Positions 11,181 through 23,934 of a stretch of DNA of 64,000 bases are shown piece after piece (positions within the stretch are counted from its first letter, which is position 1; each line of letters begins with the position of its first letter). The stretch is taken from the NCBI GenBank assembly GCA_003116875.1, contig BCKT01000004.1, positions 1,360,891 through 1,424,890 on the forward strand, in the 5' to 3' direction. The stretch is from Takashimella koratensis. Lineage: Eukaryota; Basidiomycota; Tremellomycetes; Trichosporonales; Tetragoniomycetaceae. The translations under genes and the position numbers were made by a program. The notes beneath the pieces are model-generated. The model was not told the origin of the DNA and made no database searches. It worked only from the letters and a program-made list of their open reading frames with translations.

Positions 11181-11213
11181 AGTCCCAGTCCCAGTCCCAG
11201 TCCCAGTCCCAGT
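11181..11213. repeat. CCCAGT hexanucleotide repeat
   Basis: Five to six perfect copies of a six-base unit (cccagt; actggg on the other strand). It is short and isolated. It is not a fungal telomere repeat. Confidence 0.85.
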
Positions 11214-12216
11214 TTCACAGTCGCGAAACGGCTGATGCACGCGACATCATGCTGCGCGCATACGGAAATCTTCACTTTGACGCATTAACCTGTGCTGTAC
11301 ACTCCGCAGCCTCACACACTCACTCTCCTTCCAAACCCAAACACTCACTGATAAGCTCACACCCGACCCGACCCCTGGCGACTGCGGCTCTCGATTCCAG
11401 TCGTCATGTTTACGGACAAAAGACTGCCGAGAGTTAAACTCTATCACGGTTCAGTCACGAGACGGCGTGAGGGTGTGAGGGTGGGTGAGAGACTGGCGGG
11501 GTACTGTAGGCTAGGACGTCCGGGTAAGGAAAGAGTCGCCAGTCAATCCTCCCCAGGTCCAATCTTCCCGGTTTTCTCTTTTCCCGCATTTTGAAAGCGG
11601 TCCCTACACTTACACCTGTCCGATCGACATGCATGTGGGTTTGGTCTGATCTCAGCCCCACGACGAAACCCAGCTGACGTGCTCCCTTCGACCTGACCTG
11701 GCTGGACTTGTACCTTCCGGCTCCCGGTGAATCCCTTCTCCCGCGTTTATAGTTTAAATTTCGCGGGTGATCGCCCCCCGCCCCCCCCTTCACCAACTCG
11801 TACGTCTGCTCCTCTGCTGCGCCCCGTCTGCGATAAGGAGCAAAGAGGAGGCGAGTACGTACATCTCTTCCCAAAATCACCCCCAATCCCCTTTGTTGAA
11901 GTTGCACAACGATAGGTCACAGACAGCAAAGCTTATCGAAGTGATGTTCCCAAGCATTGGATCATCCCTTCCCTAGACGTGACGACGTCGCTGGTCCCAC
12001 GCCCTCTTGACTTCTCACCAGGGCAACTGGTATAGACGATCACGTACAACAAAACGGGCTCATCGGCAATCGCCATCGGCATCAGAATCGGCATCACCCA
12101 CCAACGTCCATCCCGTCCATATGACATTGACATAGATCATAGCCAAATGTATCCATATGCCTTGCGGTACCGTACAACACTCTCTAACAGATCATCTATC
12201 ACCCTATCCCAACCTT

Positions 12217-14899
12217 TTACATCCCCCTCAATTGCACCTGTCGATCCTTGATGAAATCCTTGACCGCTTCTCGAACCGCTGGATCTACAAATAACAATTT
12301 CTGAGCTGGGACAGCGATTTGAAGCCCGTCCATTGCTCTTGCCTCGGCTTCAGTTTCGTCAAATAGCTCGCGAGAGAAGAACTCGAACATTACAGCTAGA
12401 GAATGTGTTAGCTATACAGGTATTTGATCGACGACGTGAAGCCCGTGTAGGCAGAAGGAGGAAGAGAAGAAAGAGGGAGCATAACTCACTCTCTTGTGTG
12501 CCGAGTCGATTACGCTCTTTGTCCCAGAGATGCAGCTGGTCCGTGACCGACGGGTGTAGGATAGGTGGTGGCTATATCGTGATACCCATCAGCACACATC
12601 CCCACCTCCCCCCCAACCCCCCACCCCCACCCCCATTGTGGCCTGATCCTATCTTCTACTCTTCCCCCGATCCACCCCCGACTCACATGGTTGTACATTT
12701 GCGGATGCGCATGACTAGCGAGGTACGCAATGATCTGATTCGCCGAGATCCCCTTATCCATCGCGGCCTTGACATTACGTCGATCGAGCTTGCCCACGAC
12801 CAAGTTTGGGTACCGAATTCGAATATCCACGAATAGGTTTAGAATGGCGATTTCGAGCTCGTTGGCTGATGTGATTTGAGCGTTCACGAAGCGACGACAA
12901 TGAGGAGTCGAAGGTTGGATAGAGGAAAGGCAAACAAGGTCAGCTTTTACTCGTGCATCGACATGGGTTTCAAACTGGGATAATGATCTTCACTCCCACA
13001 CTCACAGGTATACGCGTATATCTTATAATTCGTCTCCAAGATCAAAAACCGCTTATCGTCCGCAGTTTGAGCTCTTGCCATGGAAACCGAAACGTCTCCT
13101 GAGCACAAGGACGTCGCCAAATGCGTAGGGAAGAATCTATCGCTTGGTCGACCCTCCGAGTTCTGCTTATAGACGAATCCGTATTGTTCTAGGTCGTCAA
13201 GAGCTGAAGAAGCGCGTGGGAATGATTGCGATGCGGAGTAGGCCTGGGAAAAGGGTTAGCAATTATCTCGAAGCTAGAGGAAATCAAGATTGTTGTGATA
13301 TTGTTGTGTTGAATGTGAATGGATAAAAATGGATGAGAGGTTTGCAAAGCCAAGAGGAGACTCACCTGGCCTAGCTGCATGCATCCCAGTGAGAAGAAGA
13401 GCGAGAGAATCTCCGAAGCTCGTCCCCCTTGCGCCTGGATACCGTCAGCTCCATCACACCAAGAGCCCCGTCGTCATCGCCTCTCATCCCCCGTTCCCCG
13501 TTCCCCGATTCCCTGCTACCTAAACGCCCCCTCCAACTCTTGAGCTTACCTGTTTCCCCGCGAGATAATACATGAGGATCTGCCACAACTGCGTCTGTCG
13601 ATCCTCGAGCAAGAACTGAAACCCTTTAGATGTGATCGTCAACCTCTCATACGACGGGTTCCGGCTCGTATCGTGTCTGTGTACGAAGAGCTGTCAGTGT
13701 TGTGAAACTATGAAAGTTTGAGAGTTGACGCACGGGTCGACCATGAGACCGCTATGGTGGAGGAGGTGCAAGACCGACGTCGAAGGTCGAAAGGAAGAAC
13801 TGCCCGCGCTCAAACCTGAAGAGACCATGTACTTCAATATACTCTGATCCGTCGTCAGCACTCTCTCCATCATCATAGCAACAGCGTATGAGGAGCTGGG
13901 GGTATTGTGCACGGATTGGGAGCGAGTTGCGCTGAGCAAGGTGGATAGGAACTCACTTCCCAGGTATCTTCGCCGTACTCGATCAGCTCGTCGGGCGTGG
14001 GAAGGTCAGTATCGCTCTCGCTTGGTGTATAGGGGACCCCAAATGCGCTCGAGGTGCCGCTATTCTTTATTAGTACATTCATCAACATCGCCTGTCCACT
14101 CGCTACTCTCCTACTCTCCCGCGCTCCACCTCTTTCCTCATTCGAGCGCACCCTAAACCCCGACTCCACCCGCAACCTCCACCTCCCTCTCCTCCGCATC
14201 CTCGTCTGCCCAGCTCAACTCACAGACCAGTGAGCGCGTTCCTTAATCCACGCTTGAAAGTATCGTTCATCGGCCACTGGACTTTGTTCTGCCTATGGAC
14301 CGCTGATAGGAAGATATGTCGATCTCGTGCGGGTCGGATAGTTTCTTCCGCCCTAGTCGAGTCAGCCTGGACGACCATCTAGCTAGGGTCAAGTAGGGAG
14401 AGCAAGGGGAATGAACGATGATGATGATGATGGAGAGGACAGAAAGAGAAGAAATTGGGATACCAATGATAGAGACCTTTATAAAGTGATAACTTACACT
14501 TCGATAGGAGCCCGATCGTCGAGACCGCAGAAAGCTTTGAGGTCCATTGAACGAAGGGCCTGATGAGACCATAGGACGTGGAGGATGACCTGCCGACAGA
14601 CTGGCGGGAGAAGTCTGGTACGTATCAGCTTGACGAGATCCCATACCTTCTCAGTAGACTCTTGCTCCCACCCAACCTCCCCTCCCAGCCTCTCATCCTT
14701 CGTCCCAGCCCGGCGACACCCCGACTCACCTCAAAACACAAAGACAAACCGCCTCGGATCGATACATGTCCTCGTAGAACGTCTGCGGCTGAGCATCGAG
14801 GAAAGCGTCCAGCGGAGCTGTTGGTGAGGCCGTTGATGGGCCCGCTGACCCTGCTCCTGCTTTACGCGGGTGCGAGAAGGATGGTTGAGACTGGACCAT
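12217..14899 (-). CDS. TFB2: TFIIH core subunit TFB2 (p52)
   Basis: Tfb2 is a core subunit of TFIIH; it anchors the XPB helicase and acts in transcription initiation and nucleotide excision repair. The gene has ten or more exons on the minus strand. It starts at 14899 (exon 1, 14899-14730) and continues through 14614-14498, 14352-14224, 14059-13957, 13843-13734 and further exons down to the TAA at 12217. Family segments are clear: RLLPPVCRQVILHVLW, NDTFKRGLRNALTG, WESILKYMV, FLLEDRQTQLWQILMYYL and then EILSLFFSLG. The C-terminal Tfb5-binding region reads ANELEIAILNLF...LVVGKLDRRNVKAAMDKGISA and ends FIKDRQVQLRGM. One intron (about 12590-12640) contains a long C-rich run. The start is the first ATG of exon 1 and gives a short variable Ser/Pro-rich N-terminus. 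Confidence 0.92.
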
Positions 14900-15230
14900 G
14901 AAGACGTTGATGGAGGGTATGCAGAACAGAGAGAAACACGAAAGAGTTGATGACGGTTGAGGGTGTGCAAATGGATGAGACGGAGATCAGATCGACTCCG
15001 TGGATATGTGGAGGCCCGCGTAAAGGTTAACCTCTGGACCGGACCTGGATGAATTTTTCTCATCGTTTTTGAATCTCCTAACAGAAAGGGATAGACACGT
15101 TCACAACCACCCCTCTAGGCCTTAAACACCAGATCAACTCCTACCTTTACCCCCACCTGACTGCCCACCGCCTCCCTGTTGGATCCCTCGTCATCCTCGT
15201 CCCTTGCTAGCCGCCCCGCTACCAATAACC
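14900..15230. promoter_or_regulatory. Bidirectional promoter region TFB2 / FCF2
   Basis: A 331-bp region between two divergent starts. Both genes are housekeeping genes, so it probably drives both. No specific factor site was recognised. Confidence 0.5.
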
Positions 15231-16988
15231 ATGCCTCGCCGTCTATCTTCAACACCATCTAACGCTCCATCCCCCCGGACCCCCCGGACCCCCCGTACCT
15301 CTCGCTCCGCCATCTCCACACCTATCGCAAGCGGCTTAAAACTCCGTTCGGGAGGTCCCAAAATTCTCTCTGCTACTACTGATGTAGAGGCTGAGGAAGA
15401 AGTAGGCGACGAAGAGGATGGGGGTGTAGAGCAGCTTTTGAGCCCGAGAGATAGAAGACATCGGAAGTTGGAGGCGGCGAGGGCCGAGGCGGAGAAAGAG
15501 GATGAGGTGGAGTTTGGGCAGGAGGGAGAGGGATTGCATGGTGAAGGAGATGAAGATGTGGAAGCGATAGATGACGACGAGGACAGTGAAGAGGACAGTG
15601 ACGACAGCGAAGACGACACCGATGAGGATAGCGACGAGGACAGCGAAGTCGACGACGAGAGTCCCGACTCTGATACCAGTGACAGCGACGAGGAAGAAGC
15701 ACACCTCGAACGCCTCCTCCAAGCGGCCCGAGTTACCGCCCTCAAATCGGTGCCCAAGGTTGGACCTGCCGCGACCGAGGTTGTGGGCGAGGGAGGAGAG
15801 CTTGAATTAAAGTTTGACGAGGAGAGTGGGTCGAAGCGAGCGTGAGTTTTGCACTGTTCTTCCGTTTTCAGTCTTTTCTCAAGCGCCAGTATCTCTTCTT
15901 CATCCCCCTCTTGTTCTCAATCATCCACATTTGCAAAGCATGATCCTGTCTTCACAGCTGTCTGATCTCGATATCTCCCGTAGCTATTCAAATCGCGATC
16001 ACTGACTTATCCCTCAGGCCCATCCCCGACCTCTTCGTCCCCGAACTCCCGCGGCAACACCTCTCCTACAATGCCGATGGATCAGCCAAGGCGGCCTCAA
16101 GTGTTTCGGCGAGGGTCAATGCAGTCGCGGGTCCGTCAAAGTTGAAGAAAAGCGGGAAGGGTGGAAAAGACGAGAAGGTCGTCCCCGAGTTGGATGATAG
16201 GGCTTATGAGCGAGAACTGAGCAAGCGTCAGAAAGCAGCGGTGAGTAGAATCTCTGATCCTGGGGCTATATCTCTATCCTATCGCTTTACAGACCCATGA
16301 GCCTTATGGTCTGGCACGGAGATCAGGAAGGCAACCAAGAAACCCGCGCTGACAGTATACGTGCAATGCACTATGCGCTTTATTCTCATAGCAACCCAAA
16401 AAGGCATCCGTGTCCGAGATGTGGGCGACACTCCCCTCTGCACGAGCCGATGCCCTCCCCCAAATGAAGAGAGATTACCAGGCGTTGGTCCTTGCCAATA
16501 GTCTGGATCCGAAACGGTTCATGAAGGGTGGCAATAAAATGGGCAAGGTCCCCGAGCAATTTGCGGTGAGTTGGACTGTGGTGTGGCAGTCTGTTGTGTG
16601 GTGGTGAGGTCTTGGTGGTTGCTCTGGTCGGCTACCTGTCATTCGCAGGCAGGCGGGCTGGATCTGCTCTGCTGGAGCTGTTGCATCGCACCGGCGACAA
16701 CACGCTCCTCGCCGGCGACAGTTACACTTGGCCACACATGGAATGAGCTGAGCTAATACCTGCTTACCCCTAATCTCTACATAGATCGGAACAATGGTCG
16801 AGTCCTCGCGCCGACTACAAGACACAACGATCGGTAAAGAAACCAAATATCGAGCAGGTCAGATTGTCGACGGTCTTATTCGGGAACAACAAGTGGGCGA
16901 CTACGCGAAACGCAAGTTTGAGGATCTGCAGAGTGCGCGGATGCGGAATGGGCGCGGTCAAGGTTGGACGAAGCGGTCCAAGTGGTGA
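15231..16988 (+). CDS. FCF2: Pre-rRNA processing protein FCF2
   Basis: Fcf2 is a nucleolar protein of the small-subunit processome needed for early pre-rRNA cleavages at sites A0-A2. Four exons (15231-15841, 16018-16240, 16392-16565, 16785-16988) give 403 residues. The conserved Fcf2 domain lies at about residues 285-385: EMWATLPS, a Lys/Arg region with LDPKRFMKGG, PEQFAIGTMVESSRRLQDTT, and then a C-terminal KYRAGQIVDGLI segment. The N-terminal 200 residues are variable and disordered, with a Thr-Pro-Arg-rich start and a long Asp/Glu/Ser-rich stretch (15560-15700) typical of nucleolar proteins. An upstream non-ATG extension to 15204 was rejected. The gene is divergent from TFB2. Confidence 0.9.
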
Positions 16989-17823
16989 TTGTGGCGTGGT
17001 TGTGAGTAGGCATTGGCTCAAGGGCATTTCGGTAAACACTGCCGTCACATGGCTGTCCGAGCATCTGTGCTGACTTCTCGCTGACTTGGTTTCTAGATGT
17101 GTCTCGTGGACTGGACGAGGCGCTTTTGTATACTTTGTAGGTCGTTGACCCACAACATCTTGAGGGCTCTCCTCGCCACATCCGTGGAGAGGGGCAAGAG
17201 TGGCACCGTGGAGAGGTGAGGAGAGATCAAGGCGGTGGTGGAGTGAAAGAAGACCCTTAGCAACCAAAGTCGACCAGCTGACGATGGGCCCCGCCTTGTG
17301 ACTTGAACAGGTACGGTGCGACTTGCATGTGTTGTGTTGTGCTGTGTTGTCTTGTTGTGATCTGTTGTCGTGTGCAATGGTCGTGTGCTCGTGTCATGAG
17401 GGTCAGCGAGCATGTCAGCGTGTCAGCGTGTGTAGGGGCAGTGACGTTGTGCACAAACCAACCCAGGGTGGGCCCAGAGTGCCACATCGGGTGTGATAAC
17501 GCCGAAACGCCGAGTAAAATTTTCACTGCCTTGAATACGGTGCTGTGATTGGACGGTTCCCAGCCCGAGTCGTTCTCACCCTTGTCCTCCTCCCCCCTTG
17601 CGCCCCTACCCCATGTTGCCTCTGCTCGTACGCCCTGTCGCCACCCATTAGCATTAGCACCAGCACCATACCCCCCCCTCCCCTCCTCCCCTCCCAAAAC
17701 AACCGTGTCCGACCACTACCTTGGCCTTAGCAATCAACCACAAAAGTCGTGTACTCGACAGGTCGACCTACCCGCTCCTCGGGCCGACCTCGCAGAGACA
17801 CACTCTCCACACTCATCAACATC
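16989..17823. other. Intergenic region FCF2 / EPL1
   Basis: About 830 bp. A TG-rich patch (17325-17375, built of gtgttgt and gtcgtgt words) lies in the middle, and a C-rich stretch precedes the EPL1 start. No gene is recognised. An in-frame ATG at 17749 would extend EPL1 by 25 residues. Confidence 0.45.
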
Positions 17824-20800
17824 ATGGTCGTGACCTCGTCCCGCCGCGCCGGGAGGGTCACCAACAAGACCAAACTACTCGTCTATCGCGGCTCCGACAA
17901 GGTCGATGCCGACGCGGCAGAGACCATTGTTTGGGATGCCGAACCCGGTGCAGCAGGTCCCGACGGAGCCGCACCCAAACACCAACATGTCGGAGCTCTC
18001 GGAGTCGAAAGCGGTGAATTCTTGGTAAGTCTTGCACGCTCTACAACTTTCACTATGGGTCTACCCCATGCTTGCATATGCTCGAGGCCATCAAAAAGGC
18101 TCTCAAAGTCGGTCGCCTCGAAAATCAAGCGCACCGCTTTCGGCCTGGGGAATTTTTTTTTTGGCTTTATTGTTATTTTATTGTCAATTACCCACGTCTC
18201 CCGTTCCCTGGCCTCGGCTCCCTTGCCTCCCAAACCCAATTTCGACCACACCCACACACACATCCCACCCTCCGAGCATCTATTCCACACGCGTCCCGTC
18301 GCGCCGCGTGCATGTCATGGGCACCAGCAACATGGACCCCGCTCGCGCGACCACCCTATGCAGGCGTGCCGGTGGTGGATTCCATCTTCCCGCTTCCCCT
18401 TTGCTATCTTGGAACGCTTGGGCTCATTCTTGGTTGCTATGCTGTAGCGCGTTTCCTTTTCGGGAACCAGTCGCGAGGCTCCTCCATTATGGCATTTTCA
18501 TTGTGGCGGATTCCATTCTTCTTGCCTCTAGTCTCACCCGACTCCCCCTTCTTTGCCTTGCTTCGACTGCAGAAAACATACTGACACCTTCCTTCTCATT
18601 CACTCATTTCACAGGAACACCACTTGCAAGCGGCGCTTTCATCGGCCTCGCTCTTACACTCCCGACCAGCGACCAAACCGTCATCCCCTACCCCTGCGTC
18701 TCGCGGCGCCTCGACTAAACCCGAGCCCGCTGCCCCTTCCTCGTCTGTCACATCCGGACCTGGCGCCGCTCTCAACTACCATATCCCCACACCCGACGCG
18801 ACTGGACTCATCGACAACCAAGATTTCGCCCAGCTCTACCAGGTCATCAAGTACAACGAACCAGTCAACTATGTCAAGTTCAGCGATACGGTCGAAGAGA
18901 GCTGCGCGGGTTACGGCGGGCTAGGATACTTGATGGATGACGAGGATACAGAGTGGCTCAACAACTTTAACAACAAAGCCGAGGGGACGAGCGGAGATGT
19001 CAAGCCGAATGGGGTCGGTGGTTCGACAACCACGAGTCCAGTTCAGGCAGGGAGGGAGAAGCGGGTAAAGGGCAAGGACAAGGAGAAGCCCGAAGCACCG
19101 GCCGCGCTTAACATCTCGGAAGACGCGTTCGAATATATCATGGGCGTCTTGGAGAAGCACGCCGAGGACTCTGTTCCCATGGTTCACACCGTGAGTTCAA
19201 GTGTACTGCCGTCTCACTTCCAGGATCGGAGCTGAACGCATTCACAGGACCTCTCACTCCTCCCGACATTCTCACAAGTCGAGCCTTTATTCTCTTCCCC
19301 CCTCCCTGCATCCTTCTATCCCACCAACGAGATACCCAAAGGCCTTCCCGAGACTCGAATGCTTTCCCGAATGGCGCGCTCTATCTATCCTCATTGGCGG
19401 GATAGGCGAGAGCGGCGCAAGGGCAAGTCCATCATGCCTCTTCTCAACGTAAGTTTGGTCTCTCTGCTTTCGAAACAACACCGTAATTGTATATTAATGT
19501 TTCTGCAGTACGACGAGACCAACGACGGCGATCCGTATGTCTGTTTCCGACGGCGAGACGTGCGAGCTTCCCGCAAGACGCGACGAACGGACAACTTCTC
19601 CGTTGAGCAGATGCAGAAGATTCAACGCGAGTTGCGCAAAGCCTACGAGATCTCCCAACTCGTCTTGATGCGCGAACACCAAAAGCTCGACTTGTTCCGC
19701 GCAGATCGGGATGTCTGGGAAGCCAAGTGGAAATTGTTCGAGACGAAGAAGAGGTGGCCGAGCTTGGGGATGACCAGGGAAGAGGAGGAGATCATTACAG
19801 GCCGGCAGACGGGAGCAGCGGCGGCGGCGCAGGCGGCAGCAGCAGCGCAGGCGACACCATTGACGTCTGCGGGTCCAATGAGTGGAGGGCTGGGTTCGTC
19901 GACGGGTCCAAGTGGGCCCTCGAGGAAGAAGGCGGAGAAGGACAAGGACGAGCGCGAACGACGAGAACGAGCACTCGAGGCTGCAAGGGCTGCGGACAAG
20001 GCAGCAGCAGCAGCGGCCGCCCAAGCACCACCTGGCCGAGCGATGGGTCCTGACGCTATCAGAGAGCGAATGCAACAGCTCACCCTGCGCCTCGACCAGC
20101 AGATGGCACAGAAACGCCAAGTCGACGCCTGGTGGGATGACTACACCGATTTGTCGTATCAACCACTCCCGACCTCGGCTGCGGACCGGTCTTACCGTCC
20201 CCTCCCTGCGCTCGATCTCTCGTTCTCGCCAGATTCGGATCTCGAGTCCGATTACAGCATTGACGACGAGATGGCGTATGAAGAGGAGCGAGAAGAGGAA
20301 GAGAGCCCGGCAACAGGTCGGGGTAAGAAGAAGGTCGCCGAGAAGAGTTTGTTCACTCGACGTCCGTTACTCAGGCGAAACCAGAACGCATCGCATGAGA
20401 TGATTCAACCGCCGGCGTTCCGTCTCCGACGAGGTCGAGCCGGCTGTCTCCGCCTTGATCGGCGCAATCCCGTCCTCGCCTTCCGAAGTGGCGCGATGCC
20501 ACGATCGCCTACCGAGGCTCAAGACTGGTTGTTCCCTGATACGTTGGATTCGCGGCCACTGAAACGCCGGCCGACGTCGATCGACGATGTGGAGGTCGAG
20601 GATGGATTGAAGCGGGATGAGGATGAGGAGGACGAGTGGCGGGCGAGGAAGCGAAGGCTCAATGAGGTGGTCAGGTACGACGCTGATCGAGGAGGCGCTG
20701 TGGGGGTTGGTATGGGCCTGGCACGCGACGACGATCGTGTCCTGATTGACGATTACGACAAAAAATACCTCCGTCATCGAATCACTTTGCTGCAAGATGA

Positions 20801-21827
20801 CGACCTCTCTTGTCTGCAGCCTGACCGGTCGTTACTTGCCGATGCTGCGGCAGAACACGACGTCCCCGTCGAGCTCCCGCAGCCGCCCGTATTCGTCAAG
20901 CCGCCGCCGCAGATGGTCACGATGCAGCAACAGCAGCAGCAACAAATGTTCCAGCAACAACAGCAGATGGAGCATATCCAGCGGTTACATATAATTGCGC
21001 AGCAGCAGGCATCGCACGACCAGCAACGGATTACTCAGCAGCAGCAACAGCAGGCGGCGTTTGCGCATGCCCAGGCCCAACAAGCGGCTGCACAGGTCCA
21101 GGCGGCTCAAGCAGCGGCACAGGGTCAACAGCCTCAGCCCAACCAGGCGAACGGGATCGCAAATGGGACAGCAAACGGACACGCCAATGGCCTCCCGCCA
21201 CCGACAGTCAACGTCAACGGCGTCCCACCCAGCGCGATCCCGACACCCAACTCGGGCCGCCCACAGCCCCCCAAACGCCCGTCCTCATCTGCGTCCAACG
21301 CCAACTCAAACGCCGCGGGTCAAATGGGTCCACCTCCCGTGTCCAGCAACCCTGGGTCGACCACTCCGGGCAGCCAACACCAGCAAGTCCGAGCGTCGTT
21401 ATCCCCAACCGCGGCGATCCACGCCAATCAGGCGATCCCGCTCAATGGCCAGTCGCCACAGATGCTCAACGCGGGCCTCGTGTCGAACGGGAAACCAGGC
21501 TTCATAGCCCAGCCGGGCGCCGTCAATGCCACCGCTGCCGGCACGCAGATCGACCCTCGCCTCGCCCAACGTGCTGCTCAGATGCTCGCCAACCAACAAG
21601 CGCAGGCGCTGGCTGCTGCTGCGGTCGCCGCTGCACACGGTGGGAACCCCGCGGGCGTGGGTAGCCCCAACCTCAACGTCAACAACGCTAACCTGAACCT
21701 CGCGTCCGTTGCTGCGTCCATGGGGATCAACGTCAACACCGCCATCGCCATGGCCAATGCCGCTGGCGAACAACAACAGCAGCAGCTACAGCAACAGCTA
21801 CAACAGCAGCAACAGCAACAGCAGCAA

Positions 21828-21870
<43 letters not shown>

Positions 21871-22277
21871 CTGAAATCAGCATGGAGAAATTAACACCCG
21901 AACAGCGCGCCGAGCTCACTCGCATGGCTACAGCCAAGGGTCACCCCAACGTCCAGTCCTACCTCGAGTCCCGGAACCGTTCACGCATGATCGCCTTAAC
22001 CAAGGCGTTTGTGGCCCAGCAACAACAGACGGCGGCACTACAGGCTCAGGGAGTGGTCAATGTGAATCCGGGAGTCGCGCAGGTCGGGACGCCAAATGCT
22101 GGGACTGGGAACGGGGTTAACGGACAGGGACAGCAGGGGCAAGGGCAGGGACAGGGACCAGCGTTCTCCAGCCCGTCGTTGCCCTCGGGTCAGTTGCAGC
22201 TGAAGCTTCCGCCCCATGCGGCTGCACGCCTCGCGACGCAGCAGCAGACTCAGTCTGTCCCCGCGCAGAGGTCGTAG
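17824..22277 (+). CDS. EPL1: Enhancer of polycomb-like protein EPL1 (NuA4 subunit)
   Basis: Epl1 is the scaffold of the NuA4/Piccolo histone H4/H2A acetyltransferase; it joins Esa1, Yng2 and Eaf6 to the rest of the complex. Four exons (17824-18024, 18615-19190, 19248-19448, 19509-22277) give 1248 residues, longer than the yeast protein. The EPL1 domain spans roughly the first 450 residues: an Arg/Lys-rich start, LIDNQDFAQLYQVIKY, GYGGLGYLMDDEDTEWL, NISEDAFEYIMGVLEKH, IYPHWRDRR, GDPYVCFRRRDVRASRKTRR and RELRKAYEISQLVLMREHQK. The C-terminal half is disordered and rich in Gln, Ala and Asn, with an almost pure poly-Gln run. The first intron is 590 nt, about five times the local norm. The start chosen gives the usual short basic N-terminus. 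Confidence 0.93.
18025..18614 (+). other. Unusually long first intron of EPL1
   Basis: A 590-nt intron bounded by GTAAGT and TTTCACAG, when most introns here are 40-170 nt. It holds a T-rich patch near 18155-18185 and no convincing exon. Open frames inside it are non-conserved. Confidence 0.7.
21766..21870 (+). repeat. CAG/CAA poly-glutamine tract in EPL1
   Basis: About 35 codons of mixed CAG and CAA, interrupted only by a few Leu codons at the start. Related shorter Gln runs lie at 20925-21055. The CAG/CAA mixture suggests selection for Gln rather than a pure slippage product. Confidence 0.95.
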
Positions 22278-23934
22278 AGCATTCAACCCATTCGCTCACC
22301 TCGCCTTGTCCCGCTTAGTCCGAACAACTCGACCGCGTAATCTCAACCTCGTCACCGGCTGTCGTATCCTCGTCTCACCCACTCACTCTGCCTTCACAAC
22401 CCTGACTCCTCTTCGCTTCCCTCCTCGCCCTCGTCATCGCATCCTCACACCCCACTCGGTCACCTCTCTCCACGTTTCGCTCCCAATCTGCGTCCTCGCT
22501 TTGTTTATTCGTTTTTCGTTTCTCGTTTTTCGCCTCGACCGCGGCGCATCCCGTCTCTCGTCTTCTCCTCTTCCGGTTCTTCGTCCCTTTCTCAATCATC
22601 TATCGTCCGACCGTTGGCTCGAACCAAGCCGCCGGCAGACCACCATCATACTGTATCATAAATCAATAACATCGGGTCACCGATCACCGGCTCGAAACCC
22701 ATGCGAAACGAATCATGAACGAAGATAAGAAATACAACACCCAACTCAACATTTGTCTTTTCTCATCTCGCCCGCTCGATACGATGGCGATGGCGCCGTC
22801 GCTCTTGGGTCGGGACAACTGAGATTCTGAACTCGATCCGCCCGATTCAATTGAGCGCAGCGCAGAAACCGTGCCCGACTCTTTTCTGTACCACCACTAC
22901 CACCATCAACTCCACAAACCCAAACTCAACCCAACCCAGCAGCACCACCCCTGGCAAGCCAGTATACACTCTTCGTCCGCAATACCAAAAAAAAGTTTAT
23001 TCATGAAATACCCAATTCTTCCCTCATCACCCCCGTCCGTTTATCTTTCTTGGCTATCGAGTTCTTGGGATTCTGTGAGCAAAGGCGGGGCGGGGGAGCG
23101 GAGCGGGGACGTAGAAGTGGGAGGCTGGAGTGAAGTGGGAAGGGGAAGGGGAGAGGGCGCAGCGGGGATGGGCCAAGTCGCCCTTGTCGTAGAGTCAGTA
23201 GTCAACAATAGTAGAGGCAGAAAAAGGGCGGTCCACAGATCCGACACCGAGCCAAGTGAAGAAGTCCTAAATGTAAAAAAAAAGAACACAAAATGAAACA
23301 TTAAATGTAAAATGAGGCGAGCCTGGGGCGGTAGGACGAAGAGGCGGAGGTTGACACGCGACTGGGCGTACGTGTGAGCTGTGATCGCATAAGTCGAGAA
23401 AAGGAGCACAGAGCAAAGAGGCAGCTACCGACTTGAGGTGCGGGGGGGATACACTGACATCCTGCATAACAAGCCCTGTCCGCTCTGTCATTCTCGACGC
23501 ATGCAGCACGGATCTAGGTTTTAATCGTGACCGTGTCCTAGGCAGATAGATGGTGGACCTAAACCCGTGGCATGGGTTGGCGTGCCTGAGAGAGGGCGTC
23601 GGAGGATGATTTGGTGCGCATTTGCAATTTCGATTTCACCCTTATACTCTCCACTTTCCACCTTTCCACAACAACAATAATCCCCAACCTCGACATTGAT
23701 CCAACGCCCATCCAACGAACGACCTATCTCGACCCAACCCGCCTGCATCCACCATCCAATCTCTCATCGTCTTGGCCTTGTCTTGATCTCACCACGCACC
23801 TCATTTCAAAGTCACTCGTCTTGTTTGCCGTCTATTGTCGAAACATTGCTTGCTTTGTTAGGTTCGCACAAGGTTGTTTGGGTTTTTCAGTGTTCAAGTG
23901 TCTTTCCGAAACCCACGAGCATACAAAATAAGCC
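22278..23934. other. Intergenic region EPL1 / SGF29
   Basis: About 1.65 kb, pyrimidine-rich after the EPL1 stop and then AT-richer. No conserved frame is recognised on either strand. It probably contains the EPL1 3' UTR, the SGF29 promoter and 5' leader. Confidence 0.45.

Larger units (their letters stand above)
9301..12216. other. 2.9-kb stretch without a recognisable gene
   Basis: The region separates the start of the His-rich membrane gene from the end of TFB2. Frames on both strands are low-complexity and show no conserved motifs. The region holds three notable repeats listed separately, plus near-duplicated gtctgtgg/gccgtggg words around 10930-10965. It could include a long 5' leader, a non-coding RNA or a rapidly changing gene; nothing in the sequence decides this. 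Confidence 0.5.

Noticed and set aside
11181..11213. CCCAGT repeat as telomere-like sequence
   Set aside because: The unit differs from fungal telomere repeats such as TTAGGG variants, is very short, and lies among ordinary single-copy genes.
18072..18718. Long plus-strand frames inside the first EPL1 intron and exon 2
   Set aside because: No conserved residues; they run into EPL1 exon 2 in the wrong frame. Consensus splice sites define the intron.
21578..21937. Antisense frame with a long poly-Cys run
   Set aside because: It is the complement of the EPL1 CAG/CAA tract.
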